NCBI GenBank assembly: GCA_900548905.1
Contig: URMK01000050.1
Span: 1 to 51,479, forward strand
Source of the DNA: an uncultured Lachnospiraceae bacterium
GTDB lineage: Bacteria > Bacillota > Clostridia > Lachnospirales > Lachnospiraceae
Direction of reading: 5' to 3'
Length of the DNA: 51,479 bases
The first letter of the stretch is position 1. Each line of letters opens with the position of its first letter. The position numbers were made by a program, and so were the translations under genes. Below, piece after piece: positions 41,713 through 49,807 of this stretch. The notes under the pieces are model-generated. The model worked only from the letters and a program-made list of their open reading frames with translations, ran no database searches and was not told the origin of the DNA.

Positions 41713-41762
41713 GAAACAGCCGCCGATTTCCGCACGGCGAACTGCCTCTGATATCATACCGG
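41713..41762. repeat. 50-bp direct repeat, copy 2
   Basis: Second copy of 40927-40976. It ends one base before the stop codon of the gene at 41763-42029. Confidence 0.85.
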
Positions 41763-42029
41763 TTAAATCGCAGCCATCTTCAGCAGGCGAAGCCCGTCCC
41801 GAAACCCTGCCAGATACAGCGCTTCACACACATCGTTTGTCAGGAGTACATCATTGGTCATGTGCGTGTCCAGCCATGCCCGATCTTCATCTGTAAGGGA
41901 AGACATGATACGGTCCAGCGTTTCCATCTGCGCCTTCTTTTCGGCTGTGGTCAGGATTTCATGCCGCTCCCTGACCTCCCACACACGCTGGTTCAGGATT
42001 TCCCTTGCCTGCTCTGTGAATTCATCCAT
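41763..42029 (-). CDS. small helical ICE protein, paralogue of 38870-39157
   Basis: 88-residue charged helical protein (TEQAREILNQRVWEVRERHEILTTAEKKAQM). Its C-terminus (LTDEDRAWLDTHMTNDVLLTNDVCEALYLAGFRDGLRLLKMAAI) aligns with that of the small protein beside the relaxase. AAAGGAGG precedes ATG 42029, which I prefer over 42089. Role unknown. Confidence 0.72.
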   Translation of the reverse strand: MDEFTEQAREILNQRVWEVRERHEILTTAEKKAQMETLDRIMSSLTDEDRAWLDTHMTNDVLLTNDVCEALYLAGFRDGLRLLKMAAI

Positions 42030-42106
42030 CGGTTTCACCTCCTTTCTGCCACCGAACATACTACACAACTCCGGCAAAGTCGATACCAAAATGTACTAAA
42101 AAACCG

Positions 42107-43120
42107 CTATCCGGGGAGTCTGGCGAACGAATAAAAATGCTGCCTCCAGTAATTTGTTTCGATGCTGGTGTATTGGATCGGCGAGCCGCAGTGCAGCATT
42201 CTTCCCCCGCCCACATAAATTCCGATGTGGCTGACCGGGGAGCCGCTGGCATAGGTTCCGGTAAAAAACACCAGATCGCCGGGCTTGGCCTCATCCCGCG
42301 GCACGACGGCGCACTGGTCGAAGATACCCTGCGCAGTGGTGCGCGGCAGATTATAAACACCGGACTGGGTGTAAACCCAGCACACGAAACCGGAGCAGTC
42401 AAACGAGGTGGCGGGGGTGGAGCCGCCCCACACATAGGGAAAGCCCAGGTATTTTTCTCCCTCCGCAATCAGGGCGGCATAGCTGCCGTCACCCATTGCC
42501 GCACCGGGTATCAGACCACTGCCCGTTCCGCCCTGCCCATATTTGGCGATGGCATAGATGCGCTGGGCGTTGCTTTTTTCTTCTGCTGATATGGTTTGTC
42601 CAAGGGCGGCGGCGAGGTTGGCATACACGGTTTCAAGGTCGGTGATGGGGACAGCCACGGTATAAGTGCCGCCGTCCTCGTCCTCCCGTTCCTCGTAAAC
42701 TACGAAGCAGTCGGCAAACGCCCGGTAGTCCCCGTCGTTCATCCGGGGCTGATCCGCGCCGAAGAACAGAGAATAAAAAATGGCTTTTACCCGGTATGCG
42801 TCCACTTCTCCGTCCACGACCATGCCGTTGATTTCACTCAGGGCTGTGTCCAGGTCGGTGAAGCTGTCACGCATTTTCTCAATGTACATCCGGTAGTCAG
42901 CCGGGAGCTGTGACGATAAATAACCGCCGTGGAATGCCAGATCCACGGCGGCGTTGTTGTGACTGGATGTGCCGGACAAGGCGCTCATAATGACCACGAT
43001 GATTAAAATAAACGGAGTCAGAACAGCGGCCGCCACCGATGCAATGACCGTTCTTGCCCGTTTGTCCGATGCCGTGGCGAGGGCAGCTTTCACTGCCAGC
43101 ACAGCGGCTGGTGCTGCCAT
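42107..43120 (-). CDS. membrane-anchored NlpC/P60 cell-wall hydrolase (C40 peptidase)
   Basis: About 337 residues. A membrane anchor near residues 25-50 (TVIASVAAAVLTPFILIIVVIM) is followed by an extracellular domain with a segment typical of ICE hydrolases (MRDSFTDLDTALSEI, then YRVKAIFYSLFFG) and a C-terminal NlpC/P60 peptidase: catalytic Cys in TSFDCSGFVCW, His in SPVSHIGIYVGGG, third polar residue in MLHCGSP. It probably opens peptidoglycan locally for the conjugation channel. ATG 43120 has GGAGG eight bases away; ATG 43126 is too close to it. The mating-pair genes lie upstream. Confidence 0.9.
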   Translation of the reverse strand: MAAPAAVLAVKAALATASDKRARTVIASVAAAVLTPFILIIVVIMSALSGTSSHNNAAVDLAFHGGYLSSQLPADYRMYIEKMRDSFTDLDTALSEINGMVVDGEVDAYRVKAIFYSLFFGADQPRMNDGDYRAFADCFVVYEEREDEDGGTYTVAVPITDLETVYANLAAALGQTISAEEKSNAQRIYAIAKYGQGGTGSGLIPGAAMGDGSYAALIAEGEKYLGFPYVWGGSTPATSFDCSGFVCWVYTQSGVYNLPRTTAQGIFDQCAVVPRDEAKPGDLVFFTGTYASGSPVSHIGIYVGGGRMLHCGSPIQYTSIETNYWRQHFYSFARLPG

Positions 43121-43169
43121 AGGCATTTCCTCCTTTCAGGGCGCTGTAAACAGGCCCTGATGGGAGGGC

Positions 43170-43721
43170 CTATTCCTGTGCCATATTCAGTTGATTTTCT
43201 TTGGTGATTTCCAGTGTCTTTGGATTAATAACAATAATCTGCCGCCCCCGGCTTCTGGCATACCGCACTGTCTGTCCGGTACCGGAGCGGGGGATTCCTG
43301 ACCACACCGCCAGCACAAACCCGCTATGGTCTACCATGTAGTAATTGCGCTTTTTCATACAATCGCTGGTATAGGTCGTCTGTAATGTAGTGGTTTCATC
43401 ACATTTCTCGGCGATTTCATAATACCGTTCCCTCTGGGGAACCGTCCATTTGATTGCCTGTTCCTCATAGGGAATGGCGCTTTCCAGTGTAATCTGCGGA
43501 TGTTTTTCTTTCAGTTTCAGCACCAGCTCTGCGGCTATCTGGTCGGCTCCCAGGGCCATCCCGGTGATGAAATGGCACACGCCTTCTTCTGTAATCAGCC
43601 GCTCTATCTCCTGGGTAAGCCGTTCTTTCAGCTTCACACAGCCGGGCTGCGTTTCATCTGCCTGAAAGGGAAGCCCCTCCGGACGATGGCCGGTAAAACA
43701 GCAGCTTTGTTGCAGATTCAT
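43170..43721 (-). CDS. SLOG-family nucleotide-binding protein (DUF1273/YpsA-like)
   Basis: 183-residue Rossmannoid protein of the SLOG superfamily. Diagnostic motifs: CCFTGHRPEGLPF at the N-terminus, CHFITGMALGADQIAAELVL, and a C-terminal block MVDHSGFVLAVWSGIPRSGTGQTVRYARSRGRQIIVINP. SLOG proteins sense or process nucleotide-derived ligands. AAGGAGG precedes ATG 43721. It is divergent from the XRE gene at 43858, so the two may share a regulatory region. Confidence 0.88.
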   Translation of the reverse strand: MNLQQSCCFTGHRPEGLPFQADETQPGCVKLKERLTQEIERLITEEGVCHFITGMALGADQIAAELVLKLKEKHPQITLESAIPYEEQAIKWTVPQRERYYEIAEKCDETTTLQTTYTSDCMKKRNYYMVDHSGFVLAVWSGIPRSGTGQTVRYARSRGRQIIVINPKTLEITKENQLNMAQE

Positions 43722-43857
43722 CCTCTCATTCCTCCTTATCCTCTGTTGCTGTTTTTGATTATACTCTTTAGAGGTAAATCATTCAACTCATTTGCTGATG
43801 TTTAACTTCAATAGAGTGGTCTAAACTATCTTTATTGAGGATAAAGGCGGTGAGAAT

Positions 43858-44193
43858 ATGAAAAAAGATTTTGACAGCGCCATCGGGCAGCGCATCCGGG
43901 ACAAACGGGAAATGCTCGGTTACAGCAGGGAATATGTGGCAGAACAGGCAGAAATGTCTCCCTCATTTCTCGCAGATGTGGAGCTGGGCGTAAAGGGATT
44001 TTCTGCCTCCACGCTGATCAAACTCTGCAGGGTGCTTGGGCTTTCCGCTGATTTTATCCTGTTTGGAAACGAACAGCCCATCGACTTTTCCAGCGCCGCA
44101 GAGCTGCTGTCCGGTCTGGATAAAAAGTATCTGCCCCATGTCGAGGAGCTGCTGGCTGCGTATGTGAAATCCATCCGGCTGTCCGAACAGTGA
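43858..44193 (+). CDS. XRE-family helix-turn-helix regulator
   Basis: 111-residue Cro/C1-type regulator. Helix-turn-helix: IRDKREMLGYSREYVAEQAEMSPSFLADVELGVKGFSASTLIKLCRVLGLSADFILFG. The C-terminal helices are short. It is the only plus-strand gene inside the transfer region and is divergent from the SLOG gene, with 136 bp between starts. It resembles the regulator at 32098-32424 in length and layout; the pair may control different operons of the element. Confidence 0.9.
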   Translation: MKKDFDSAIGQRIRDKREMLGYSREYVAEQAEMSPSFLADVELGVKGFSASTLIKLCRVLGLSADFILFGNEQPIDFSSAAELLSGLDKKYLPHVEELLAAYVKSIRLSEQ

Positions 44194-44219
44194 GCTGTGC
44201 CGTTCTATGGAGCAGCTTT

Positions 44220-44732
44220 TTATTTTGGCCACCCCCAGCCTCCCATATCAAACAGGGACCGCTGGCTGCGTTCCTGCTCCTGTGTCAGTTCCCATGCGTG
44301 GTCGATGGCAGCCTCCAGTATCTGCGTGTCAAAACCTGCTGACTCATATCCTTCCCGGATGACCCCCGCATAGTAATTCGAGGGGACGCCGAATTCATGG
44401 CCGGGCGTCATGATGTAGACCATCGCAGACACTCTCTTTCCCCCCAGCTCCACATCCATCATCTGCTTGTCGTAAAAGCGGGGATAGCCCTCATACCTGT
44501 CAAGAGCTGCCTCATCCATCTGCCGGATTTTCCAGAGAAGCACAGGGACGGAGCCGCCCTCCTTTGGTTCCACCGTGGCAACCGCACCCCGGCGGCCTCC
44601 ACGGAACAGCAGTTCATAACCTTTTAGTTCCCCGGCTCCCGCCACCTCTGCGGTTGGGCAGCGCAATGCCATCTGCGGCAGGTTTAGGTTACTGCCATAG
44701 GCGATATAAAGCGTGTCTTTTTTTCTGTTCAT
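44220..44732 (-). CDS. gamma-glutamylcyclotransferase-like (AIG2/GGCT) protein
   Basis: 170-residue protein of the GGCT fold, which in known members releases 5-oxoproline from gamma-glutamyl amines. The substrate loop LYIAYGSNLN and the catalytic Glu in DRYEGYPRFYDKQ are both present. ATG 44732 is preceded by a weak AAAGGA; the open frame to 44882 lies out of the family alignment. It lies two genes from an amidoligase in the same direction. Such pairs are known in the amidoligase literature, with the GGCT proposed to undo or trim amide bonds made by the ligase. Confidence 0.87.
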   Translation of the reverse strand: MNRKKDTLYIAYGSNLNLPQMALRCPTAEVAGAGELKGYELLFRGGRRGAVATVEPKEGGSVPVLLWKIRQMDEAALDRYEGYPRFYDKQMMDVELGGKRVSAMVYIMTPGHEFGVPSNYYAGVIREGYESAGFDTQILEAAIDHAWELTQEQERSQRSLFDMGGWGWPK

Positions 44733-44749
44733 AGCCTTTTTTTCCTTTC

Positions 44750-45346
44750 TCAGCCCATTTGTATATCCATACTGCCCTGGGGCTGCTCCTGATGAGACTG
44801 TCCTGTGACATACTCCCGGATGAGCCTTTCGTACACATCCTCGTTTATTTCTGCGACATAGGGAACGCTCTCGTTTCCACACCGCATTAATTCCTCACAG
44901 ACGGCACAGTCTAAAAGCATCGCTCCCCCAAACTCATTATGCCTGCCTATCATTGGCAGTTCAAAATCGGGCAGATCAAGCTCCGGGCAGTTTCGGTTAA
45001 ACACAAAACCCACCGTTTCTTTGTCAAAATCAAGTGTGATATGGAATGGAATTCTCTCACCGGACGCTGTACGTTCCAGATGGGCGGCGGCCTCGGAGTT
45101 GCCGATGGCACGAAACAGGCGCAGCCCCTTGGCCGCCTCCGGAAAATAGCAGTCGCCGGTAAGCTGCGGGAGCCGCGCCGCCACAGACAGCCATTCTCCC
45201 TCTGTCCGGTTCTGGTTCAGATCAAAATCCGCACGGTTGAGCCAGTCGGCCACATGGAAGGGATAGCTGTATCCGCCCGCACAATAGGAATAAAAATGGG
45301 ATTCCAACCCGTGCTGGCGTATGGTGTAAATTGCAGGTTCCTTCAA
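44750..45346 (-). CDS. uncharacterised protein between GGCT and amidoligase
   Basis: 198-residue soluble protein with no motif I recognise. The sequence is Trp/Tyr/Cys-containing at the N-terminus (HFYSYCAGGYSYPFHVADWLN) and acidic at the C-terminus. The start is TTG 45346, fixed by AAAGGAGG before it. It is tightly packed between amidoligase and GGCT-like genes, so it may belong to the same modification system, possibly as its substrate or a partner. Confidence 0.65.
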   Translation of the reverse strand: MKEPAIYTIRQHGLESHFYSYCAGGYSYPFHVADWLNRADFDLNQNRTEGEWLSVAARLPQLTGDCYFPEAAKGLRLFRAIGNSEAAAHLERTASGERIPFHITLDFDKETVGFVFNRNCPELDLPDFELPMIGRHNEFGGAMLLDCAVCEELMRCGNESVPYVAEINEDVYERLIREYVTGQSHQEQPQGSMDIQMG

Positions 45347-45380
45347 ATCGTCCGCCTCCTTTTTTAGATACCATACGGAT

Positions 45381-46442
45381 TCACATCCGCATGGTAAAAG
45401 CCGGGGCTTCTTCAGAATCCCCGGCCTGTTCCATTTCCCTGTCTGTCTGCTCCTGTGGAGCCACAGATTGTTCCTCCTGCGCCAGCCTTGCCTGCTCCCG
45501 CTCCTTTTCTCTTTTCTGCCTTAACCGTTCCTTCTGCGCTTCCGCCTGCGCCGGGTCACGCCATGCAATGCAGCCGTCCAGATTGGCCAGCAGATGCTGG
45601 CGGGCGGTGGAAAACTCATCGCCGTTCAGCCCCAGGCGCAAAAGCCAGGTGCGGAACGTGTACTTTTCATTGGTGGTCTGGGTTTTTCGCCTGCTGGCAC
45701 AGGACTGGTTCAGCGCCTGCGCCCCAATCGCCAGACAGAATTGAACATACGCCTTGATTTTCCCGGCATGGAGCGTTCCATTAAACAAACGAAATTCCAC
45801 CGTACCTTTCTGGAATACGGAGTGCAGGTTCAGGCAGTGATAGCGGCTGTTGTCATAGTGGTCATCACTCCGGCTGTCGCCATTGTACCAGATACGCTCC
45901 ACGTCCTGCATGGAGCGGGGTCTGCGGCTGTTCAGTTCCTCCAGGAACCGGTGTTCCACTGGCTGGCACCAGCGGTGCTGGCGGGAAACCGATACCCCCA
46001 GCGCTTTATAAATCAAATCCTCCTTGGACGCCATGATGTTGGTGATGTTGCGGAGTGTACGGGCATCGAATGGGGATGCATCGATATGCACATGAATGCC
46101 GCAGCTCCCATTGGTGATGGCTCCATTCTCCTTGAGCTTGCGGATAATTTCCTGCACAGGAATAATATCCTCATACCGGCAGATTGGACTGACCATTTCG
46201 GTCTGATAGTCCCGGCTGGCAGATACTTTGTTCCGTCCCTCCTTGCGTTGTGCGGTGATACTTGCATCGCTCATAAATTTCCACTGGCGCCCCTGGCTGT
46301 CCAGCGCCGCATACGTGTCATAACCACTCCCTGTATAACTGGAGCTTGTGCCAAAGTATGCCGCACATACCTGGGCTGCTTTCTGGCGGGTAATGCCAGT
46401 CATCTCAATTTCGATGCCGAACCGCTGGTCTTTTAAGTCCAT
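45381..46442 (-). CDS. amidoligase (COOH-NH2 ligase, PF12224-like)
   Basis: 353-residue enzyme of the glutamine-synthetase-like amidoligase group, expected to form amide or isopeptide bonds with ATP. Family signatures: RFGIEIEMTGITR (first metal-binding Glu pair), WKFMSDASI, YQTEMVSPI, NGSCGIHVHIDASPF, and TVEFRLFNGTLH with the catalytic Arg. The last 80 residues form a long charged helix (Glu/Arg/Gln rich) typical of a flexible tail. GGGAGGTGAG precedes ATG 46442. It follows virB4 directly, in one operon with the GGCT-like gene. Confidence 0.9.
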   Translation of the reverse strand: MDLKDQRFGIEIEMTGITRQKAAQVCAAYFGTSSSYTGSGYDTYAALDSQGRQWKFMSDASITAQRKEGRNKVSASRDYQTEMVSPICRYEDIIPVQEIIRKLKENGAITNGSCGIHVHIDASPFDARTLRNITNIMASKEDLIYKALGVSVSRQHRWCQPVEHRFLEELNSRRPRSMQDVERIWYNGDSRSDDHYDNSRYHCLNLHSVFQKGTVEFRLFNGTLHAGKIKAYVQFCLAIGAQALNQSCASRRKTQTTNEKYTFRTWLLRLGLNGDEFSTARQHLLANLDGCIAWRDPAQAEAQKERLRQKREKEREQARLAQEEQSVAPQEQTDREMEQAGDSEEAPAFTMRM

Positions 46443-46461
46443 GTATGCTCACCTCCCATCC

Positions 46462-48291
46462 TTACCGTCCGCCCGCCTTTCCGAACAGCCTCGCCTTATG
46501 CTCCGGGGCATTGACCATCAGATTGTAGCGTTCATTTCCGCATTTATAGAGGCACACGCCGCGCTGCGGGTAGCGGATCAGGTTGTATTCGCTGTCCTCA
46601 AGCTGCAGGGTGTCCGTATAAAACTTTGCGTCAATGCTTCCTGCATTGAACAGGAACTGGTGGGTGGGGATGGAGAACAGGGGCTTGGTGTATTCCCGGA
46701 TGCCGTCCAGATTGAAGTCCTCCAGGTTCTGGCTGGCGATGATCACCGCCGAGTCTTTCTTCCTTACACGCTTCATGAAGTTTCGGACATATTCCACGGC
46801 AGTCAGGTTGGAGAGGAACAGGTAAAATTCATCCAGGCTGGCGGCGGTGTTGCCCTCTGTGAGAAGCTCGTCGCTCATGAAAGACAGCACGTTGAACAGC
46901 AGGGCGTTCTTTAAGCTCCGGCTGGCCTGCAGCAGCCCCTTTACCCCAAAGGTGACAAAGCTGGAGTCCGTGATGTTGGTGTGTCCGTTGAAGAATTTGC
47001 TTTCCGCTCCCACACACATGGAGTTTAAACCCAGCAGGATGCTCTGGAGCATCTCTGCGGTGTAAAGCTGGCGCCTGCTCTCATCAAAGGCTTTGTACTC
47101 GGCCTCCATAAATGCATACAGGTCGGAGAGGATTGGGTAATCCTGCGGCTCCAGCCGGGCAAAGCCGCTCTGGTCAGTGATCCCCCATTTGGCATACAGC
47201 TTCTGGAGCATGATTTCGATCACATCAATCTCCCGGTCGGTAAAGTCCTTGTAGGTGCGGAAGAAATCCTTTAAAAAGCTGATGTGCTGGGACAGCCGGG
47301 AGCGGATTCGGAAGGTCTGGGGCGCGTCCAGATCCTCCGGGCTGCCGCTGTCATCCCATGTTTTCGGCTCCAGAGGGTTGATGATGTATTCGCCGCTCAT
47401 CAGGTCAATGAAACAGCCGCCCAGGTTATTGGTGAGATCCTCGTACTCCATTTCGGGATCAAGCGCACACACCTTCATGCCCGATTCCCGCAGATTGATC
47501 AGCAGCAGCTTTAACAGATAGCTCTTGCCCTGGCCGGAGTTGCCAAGGATCAGGATGTTGGCGTTGGTCTTGTCATCGGCGCGGCGGTTAAAGTCCACCA
47601 GCACGTTGCTCCCGAACTTATCCCGCCCGATGTAGAACCCCTGGGGATCGGTCTTGCCGGAGTAGTTGAAGGGATACAGGTTTGCCACGCTGCTGGCAGG
47701 CAGCACCCGTTCAAACTGGTCACGGAACAGGTTCCAGCCGGTGGGCATCACGCACTGGAAGCCCTGCTGCTGACGGAGCATGAGGCGGTCAACGTTTAAC
47801 TTGGAACGGATCAGCTCCGTCAGCACCTCCGTCTGCAGGAGCTTCAGCCGGTCAAGGTCATGGGCGCACAGCTCCAGATAAACAGCCGTATGCAGCAGCG
47901 GCTCCCGGTTGCGGTGCATCTGCGCCACAATGGTGGCCACATCCTGCAGGTTGCTCTCGGCAAGCACCGTCTGCTGGAGGTCGTTGGTGCTGCTCCTGTC
48001 CATGCGGTTCTTGTTGGCGGCGTTTGAAATGATCTTCTTTTCTTCAACCGGCGTAACATGCCGGGTGTAGATCCGCAGGGTGACGCCGTCCTTTTCCCCA
48101 AGATGGGACAGGATGGCCTGCTCATCCGTGGCCGTTGGGTATTCCCTGATTGACCAGACACAGCGGAACGTGTTGCCGCAGATGAAGTGGTCGGTTTCAA
48201 ACTTGATGATGGAGGGGGCGATCATATCCAGAAAGGTCTGGATACGCACATCCTCTTTTTCTGCCGCAGGCGCGGCTTTGGCTCGTTTCAA
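46462..48291 (-). CDS. VirB4-like conjugation ATPase
   Basis: 609-residue ATPase of the type IV secretion machine. Walker A ILGNSGQGKSYLLKLLL (about 248-264), Walker B SLDEFYLFLSN, and a C-terminal segment VRKKDSAVIIASQNLEDF typical of VirB4/TraC. The start is TTG 48291: AAGGGAGG lies at ideal distance; the ATG and GTG further upstream (to 48336) fall inside the terminator hairpin and have no ribosome binding site. It drives assembly of the channel. Confidence 0.92.
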   Translation of the reverse strand: MKRAKAAPAAEKEDVRIQTFLDMIAPSIIKFETDHFICGNTFRCVWSIREYPTATDEQAILSHLGEKDGVTLRIYTRHVTPVEEKKIISNAANKNRMDRSSTNDLQQTVLAESNLQDVATIVAQMHRNREPLLHTAVYLELCAHDLDRLKLLQTEVLTELIRSKLNVDRLMLRQQQGFQCVMPTGWNLFRDQFERVLPASSVANLYPFNYSGKTDPQGFYIGRDKFGSNVLVDFNRRADDKTNANILILGNSGQGKSYLLKLLLINLRESGMKVCALDPEMEYEDLTNNLGGCFIDLMSGEYIINPLEPKTWDDSGSPEDLDAPQTFRIRSRLSQHISFLKDFFRTYKDFTDREIDVIEIMLQKLYAKWGITDQSGFARLEPQDYPILSDLYAFMEAEYKAFDESRRQLYTAEMLQSILLGLNSMCVGAESKFFNGHTNITDSSFVTFGVKGLLQASRSLKNALLFNVLSFMSDELLTEGNTAASLDEFYLFLSNLTAVEYVRNFMKRVRKKDSAVIIASQNLEDFNLDGIREYTKPLFSIPTHQFLFNAGSIDAKFYTDTLQLEDSEYNLIRYPQRGVCLYKCGNERYNLMVNAPEHKARLFGKAGGR

Positions 48292-48317
48292 ATGGATACC
48301 TCCCTTAGTTTTGGGCA

Positions 48318-48354
48318 TAAGAAAAGCGCCGGACACATTTTAAGTATCCGGCGC
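48318..48354 (-). terminator. terminator/attenuator directly before virB4
   Basis: GCGCCGGATAC/GTGTCCGGCGC (minus strand, 48344-48354 with 48326-48336) forms an 11-bp stem with one wobble pair, followed by TTTTCTT. It lies between the 48428 gene stop and the TTG start of virB4, so it should reduce virB4 transcription unless read-through occurs. Confidence 0.8.
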
Positions 48355-48427
48355 CATGCCGTTGTTCTTTTTCTGTTGTTATTGCAGCTTCATACCGCTA
48401 GTAATCCGGAATTTGTGAACAGCCTCC

Positions 48428-49021
48428 CTAATCCTCCGGAATAATCCAGCGCTCCCCATCGAAGTCCTCAAACCGCTCCGTGGTCACGTTCTGCTCATAA
48501 TATACGGCGAGGATGCGCTTGATGTCCTCTCCGTCAGCCCTTTTTACGGAAAATCCCTGCTCCTTGAGGCTTTTTTCAATCCGGGAGAGGTAGGGGAACA
48601 CCTCTGATTCCTTTTCGTCCTTCAGCCGGATGATAATCAGGAACTCACGGGCCGTAGCCATCTGCACCTGTATCCGGTCGAGATGGATCTGGTCTTTTTC
48701 AAGGAGCTTCCGCACCACGGGATTATCCTCCTGCTCCATTCTGGACCGCAAAAACCGCTTGTTGTCCTCGAAGCTCTCACGGCTGTTTAAGCACAGCATC
48801 TCGATTTCTGCCACGCCCTTGAGAACCGTCATCAGCGCATAGATTCTTGCGCCCACACTGGCCTCGGACAGCACGGAGATATTGGAGGGCTTCACGATGA
48901 AGTACACCAGCTCCCCCTCCCGGTAGGTCACAAGGCTGTAATCGGTGACAGCCTTTGCCCCGATAAGCTGACGGGTCGAGGCTTTCCGTTTTGCCTCTTT
49001 CTTTTCTGCTTTTCTGCTCAT
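48428..49021 (-). CDS. conjugation protein between PrgI and VirB4
   Basis: 197-residue protein. A basic N-terminus (SRKAEKKEAKRKAS) is followed by an alpha/beta domain similar in layout to VirB4 N-terminal domains (YSLVTYREGELVYFIVKPSNISVL, RSRMEQEDNPVVRKLLEKDQIHLDRIQVQMATAREFLIIIRLKDEKE). It may be a split VirB4 N-terminal partner. ATG 49021 overlaps the PrgI stop as ATGA with GGAGG upstream, so it is translationally coupled to prgI. Confidence 0.8.
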   Translation of the reverse strand: MSRKAEKKEAKRKASTRQLIGAKAVTDYSLVTYREGELVYFIVKPSNISVLSEASVGARIYALMTVLKGVAEIEMLCLNSRESFEDNKRFLRSRMEQEDNPVVRKLLEKDQIHLDRIQVQMATAREFLIIIRLKDEKESEVFPYLSRIEKSLKEQGFSVKRADGEDIKRILAVYYEQNVTTERFEDFDGERWIIPED

Positions 49022-49281
49022 GCGCCGCACCTCCATTCAAATATCTGCTGGCGGGTAAAGAAAAAACCGTCGGCATATTTGATAAAATCCATGATGCTGG
49101 TATCCTCAAAGCGGATCGTCAGAAAGGCATATACCGCCGTCACCACGATGGGCGGGAAAAAGCCCGCCTGCGTCAGCGCCAGAATAGAAACCAGCGCACA
49201 CACGCCAATCACGCCGATGTCCCGGAGCTGCCACAGCCACAGGGTTGCCTTGGATTTTAAGTTGTCAGGGTAGATATACAT
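49018..49281 (-). CDS. PrgI-family membrane protein (VirB3-like)
   Basis: 87-residue inner-membrane protein with two hydrophobic helices (DIGVIGVCALVSILALTQAGFF and PPIVVTAVYAFLTI) followed by a cytoplasmic tail with FIKYADGFFFTRQQIFEW, typical of PrgI/VirB3-like channel components. GGAGGTGACC is upstream of ATG 49281. It precedes the 48428 gene with a four-base overlap, the canonical PrgI, partner, VirB4 order of Gram-positive conjugation systems. Confidence 0.87.
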   Translation of the reverse strand: MYIYPDNLKSKATLWLWQLRDIGVIGVCALVSILALTQAGFFPPIVVTAVYAFLTIRFEDTSIMDFIKYADGFFFTRQQIFEWRCGA

Positions 49282-49293
49282 GGGTCACCTCCA

Positions 49294-49331
49294 ATGAAAA
49301 AACCGCCGGGTTTTTGACTGCTTCGGCGGTT
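49294..49331 (-). terminator. terminator before prgI
   Basis: AACCGCC (49301-49307) and GGCGGTT (49325-49331) form a perfect 7-bp stem with an 17-nt loop; on the minus strand it is followed by a T-run. It lies between the 49346 gene and prgI. It may also work in the opposite direction, since GGCGGTTTTT ends in a U-run there. Confidence 0.7.
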
Positions 49332-49345
49332 TTTGTAAGTTTTTC

Positions 49346-49693
49346 TTATTCGTTATCCGCTCCGGTTTCCCCGGCTGGTCCGCTTGTTTCTTTCTCCGGC
49401 TGTGCCGTTTCCGCAGCGGCCAGCGCCTGTTCAATCAGCCCGATTACAAAGTCCTTCTGACTCAGCCCGGTCAGCTTCAGATGCGCTTTAATCTGATTAA
49501 ACAATTCCTCCGATACCTGAAATGCCAGTGTCCTTGTCCCATTTGCCATAATCTTATCCCCCTTCTCAAAGTGTTCCTTGATGATCATTTCGACATACTC
49601 ACTAAGTTTCAGCTCCATTCTTTCCTGTTCCTCACGCACTCTGGCATGGAGACCGGCAGGGATCATGGCGCAGAGGTTTTTTCGGTTTTCCAT
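49346..49693 (-). CDS. ribbon-helix-helix-type DNA-binding protein
   Basis: 115-residue protein with two similar segments, each like a ribbon-helix-helix unit: KNLCAMIPAGLHARVREEQERMELKLSEYVEMIIKEHF and NGTRTLAFQVSEELFNQIKAHLKLTGLSQKDFVIGLIEQAL. The C-terminus is a low-complexity Ala/Glu/Pro tail. ATG 49693 (MENRKN) is preferred; ATG 49705 lies too close to its AAAGGA. It probably represses or organises the transfer operon, upstream of prgI. Confidence 0.72.
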   Translation of the reverse strand: MENRKNLCAMIPAGLHARVREEQERMELKLSEYVEMIIKEHFEKGDKIMANGTRTLAFQVSEELFNQIKAHLKLTGLSQKDFVIGLIEQALAAAETAQPEKETSGPAGETGADNE

Positions 49694-49807
49694 CTTACTG
49701 CCCATCCTTTCTGATTTTTTACAAGCCAAGTATACCGACAATGTACGGGAATAGCTATGACGATACCCAACAAGGATTCACGGCAAACCAAAGCAAATGT
49801 ACCAATG

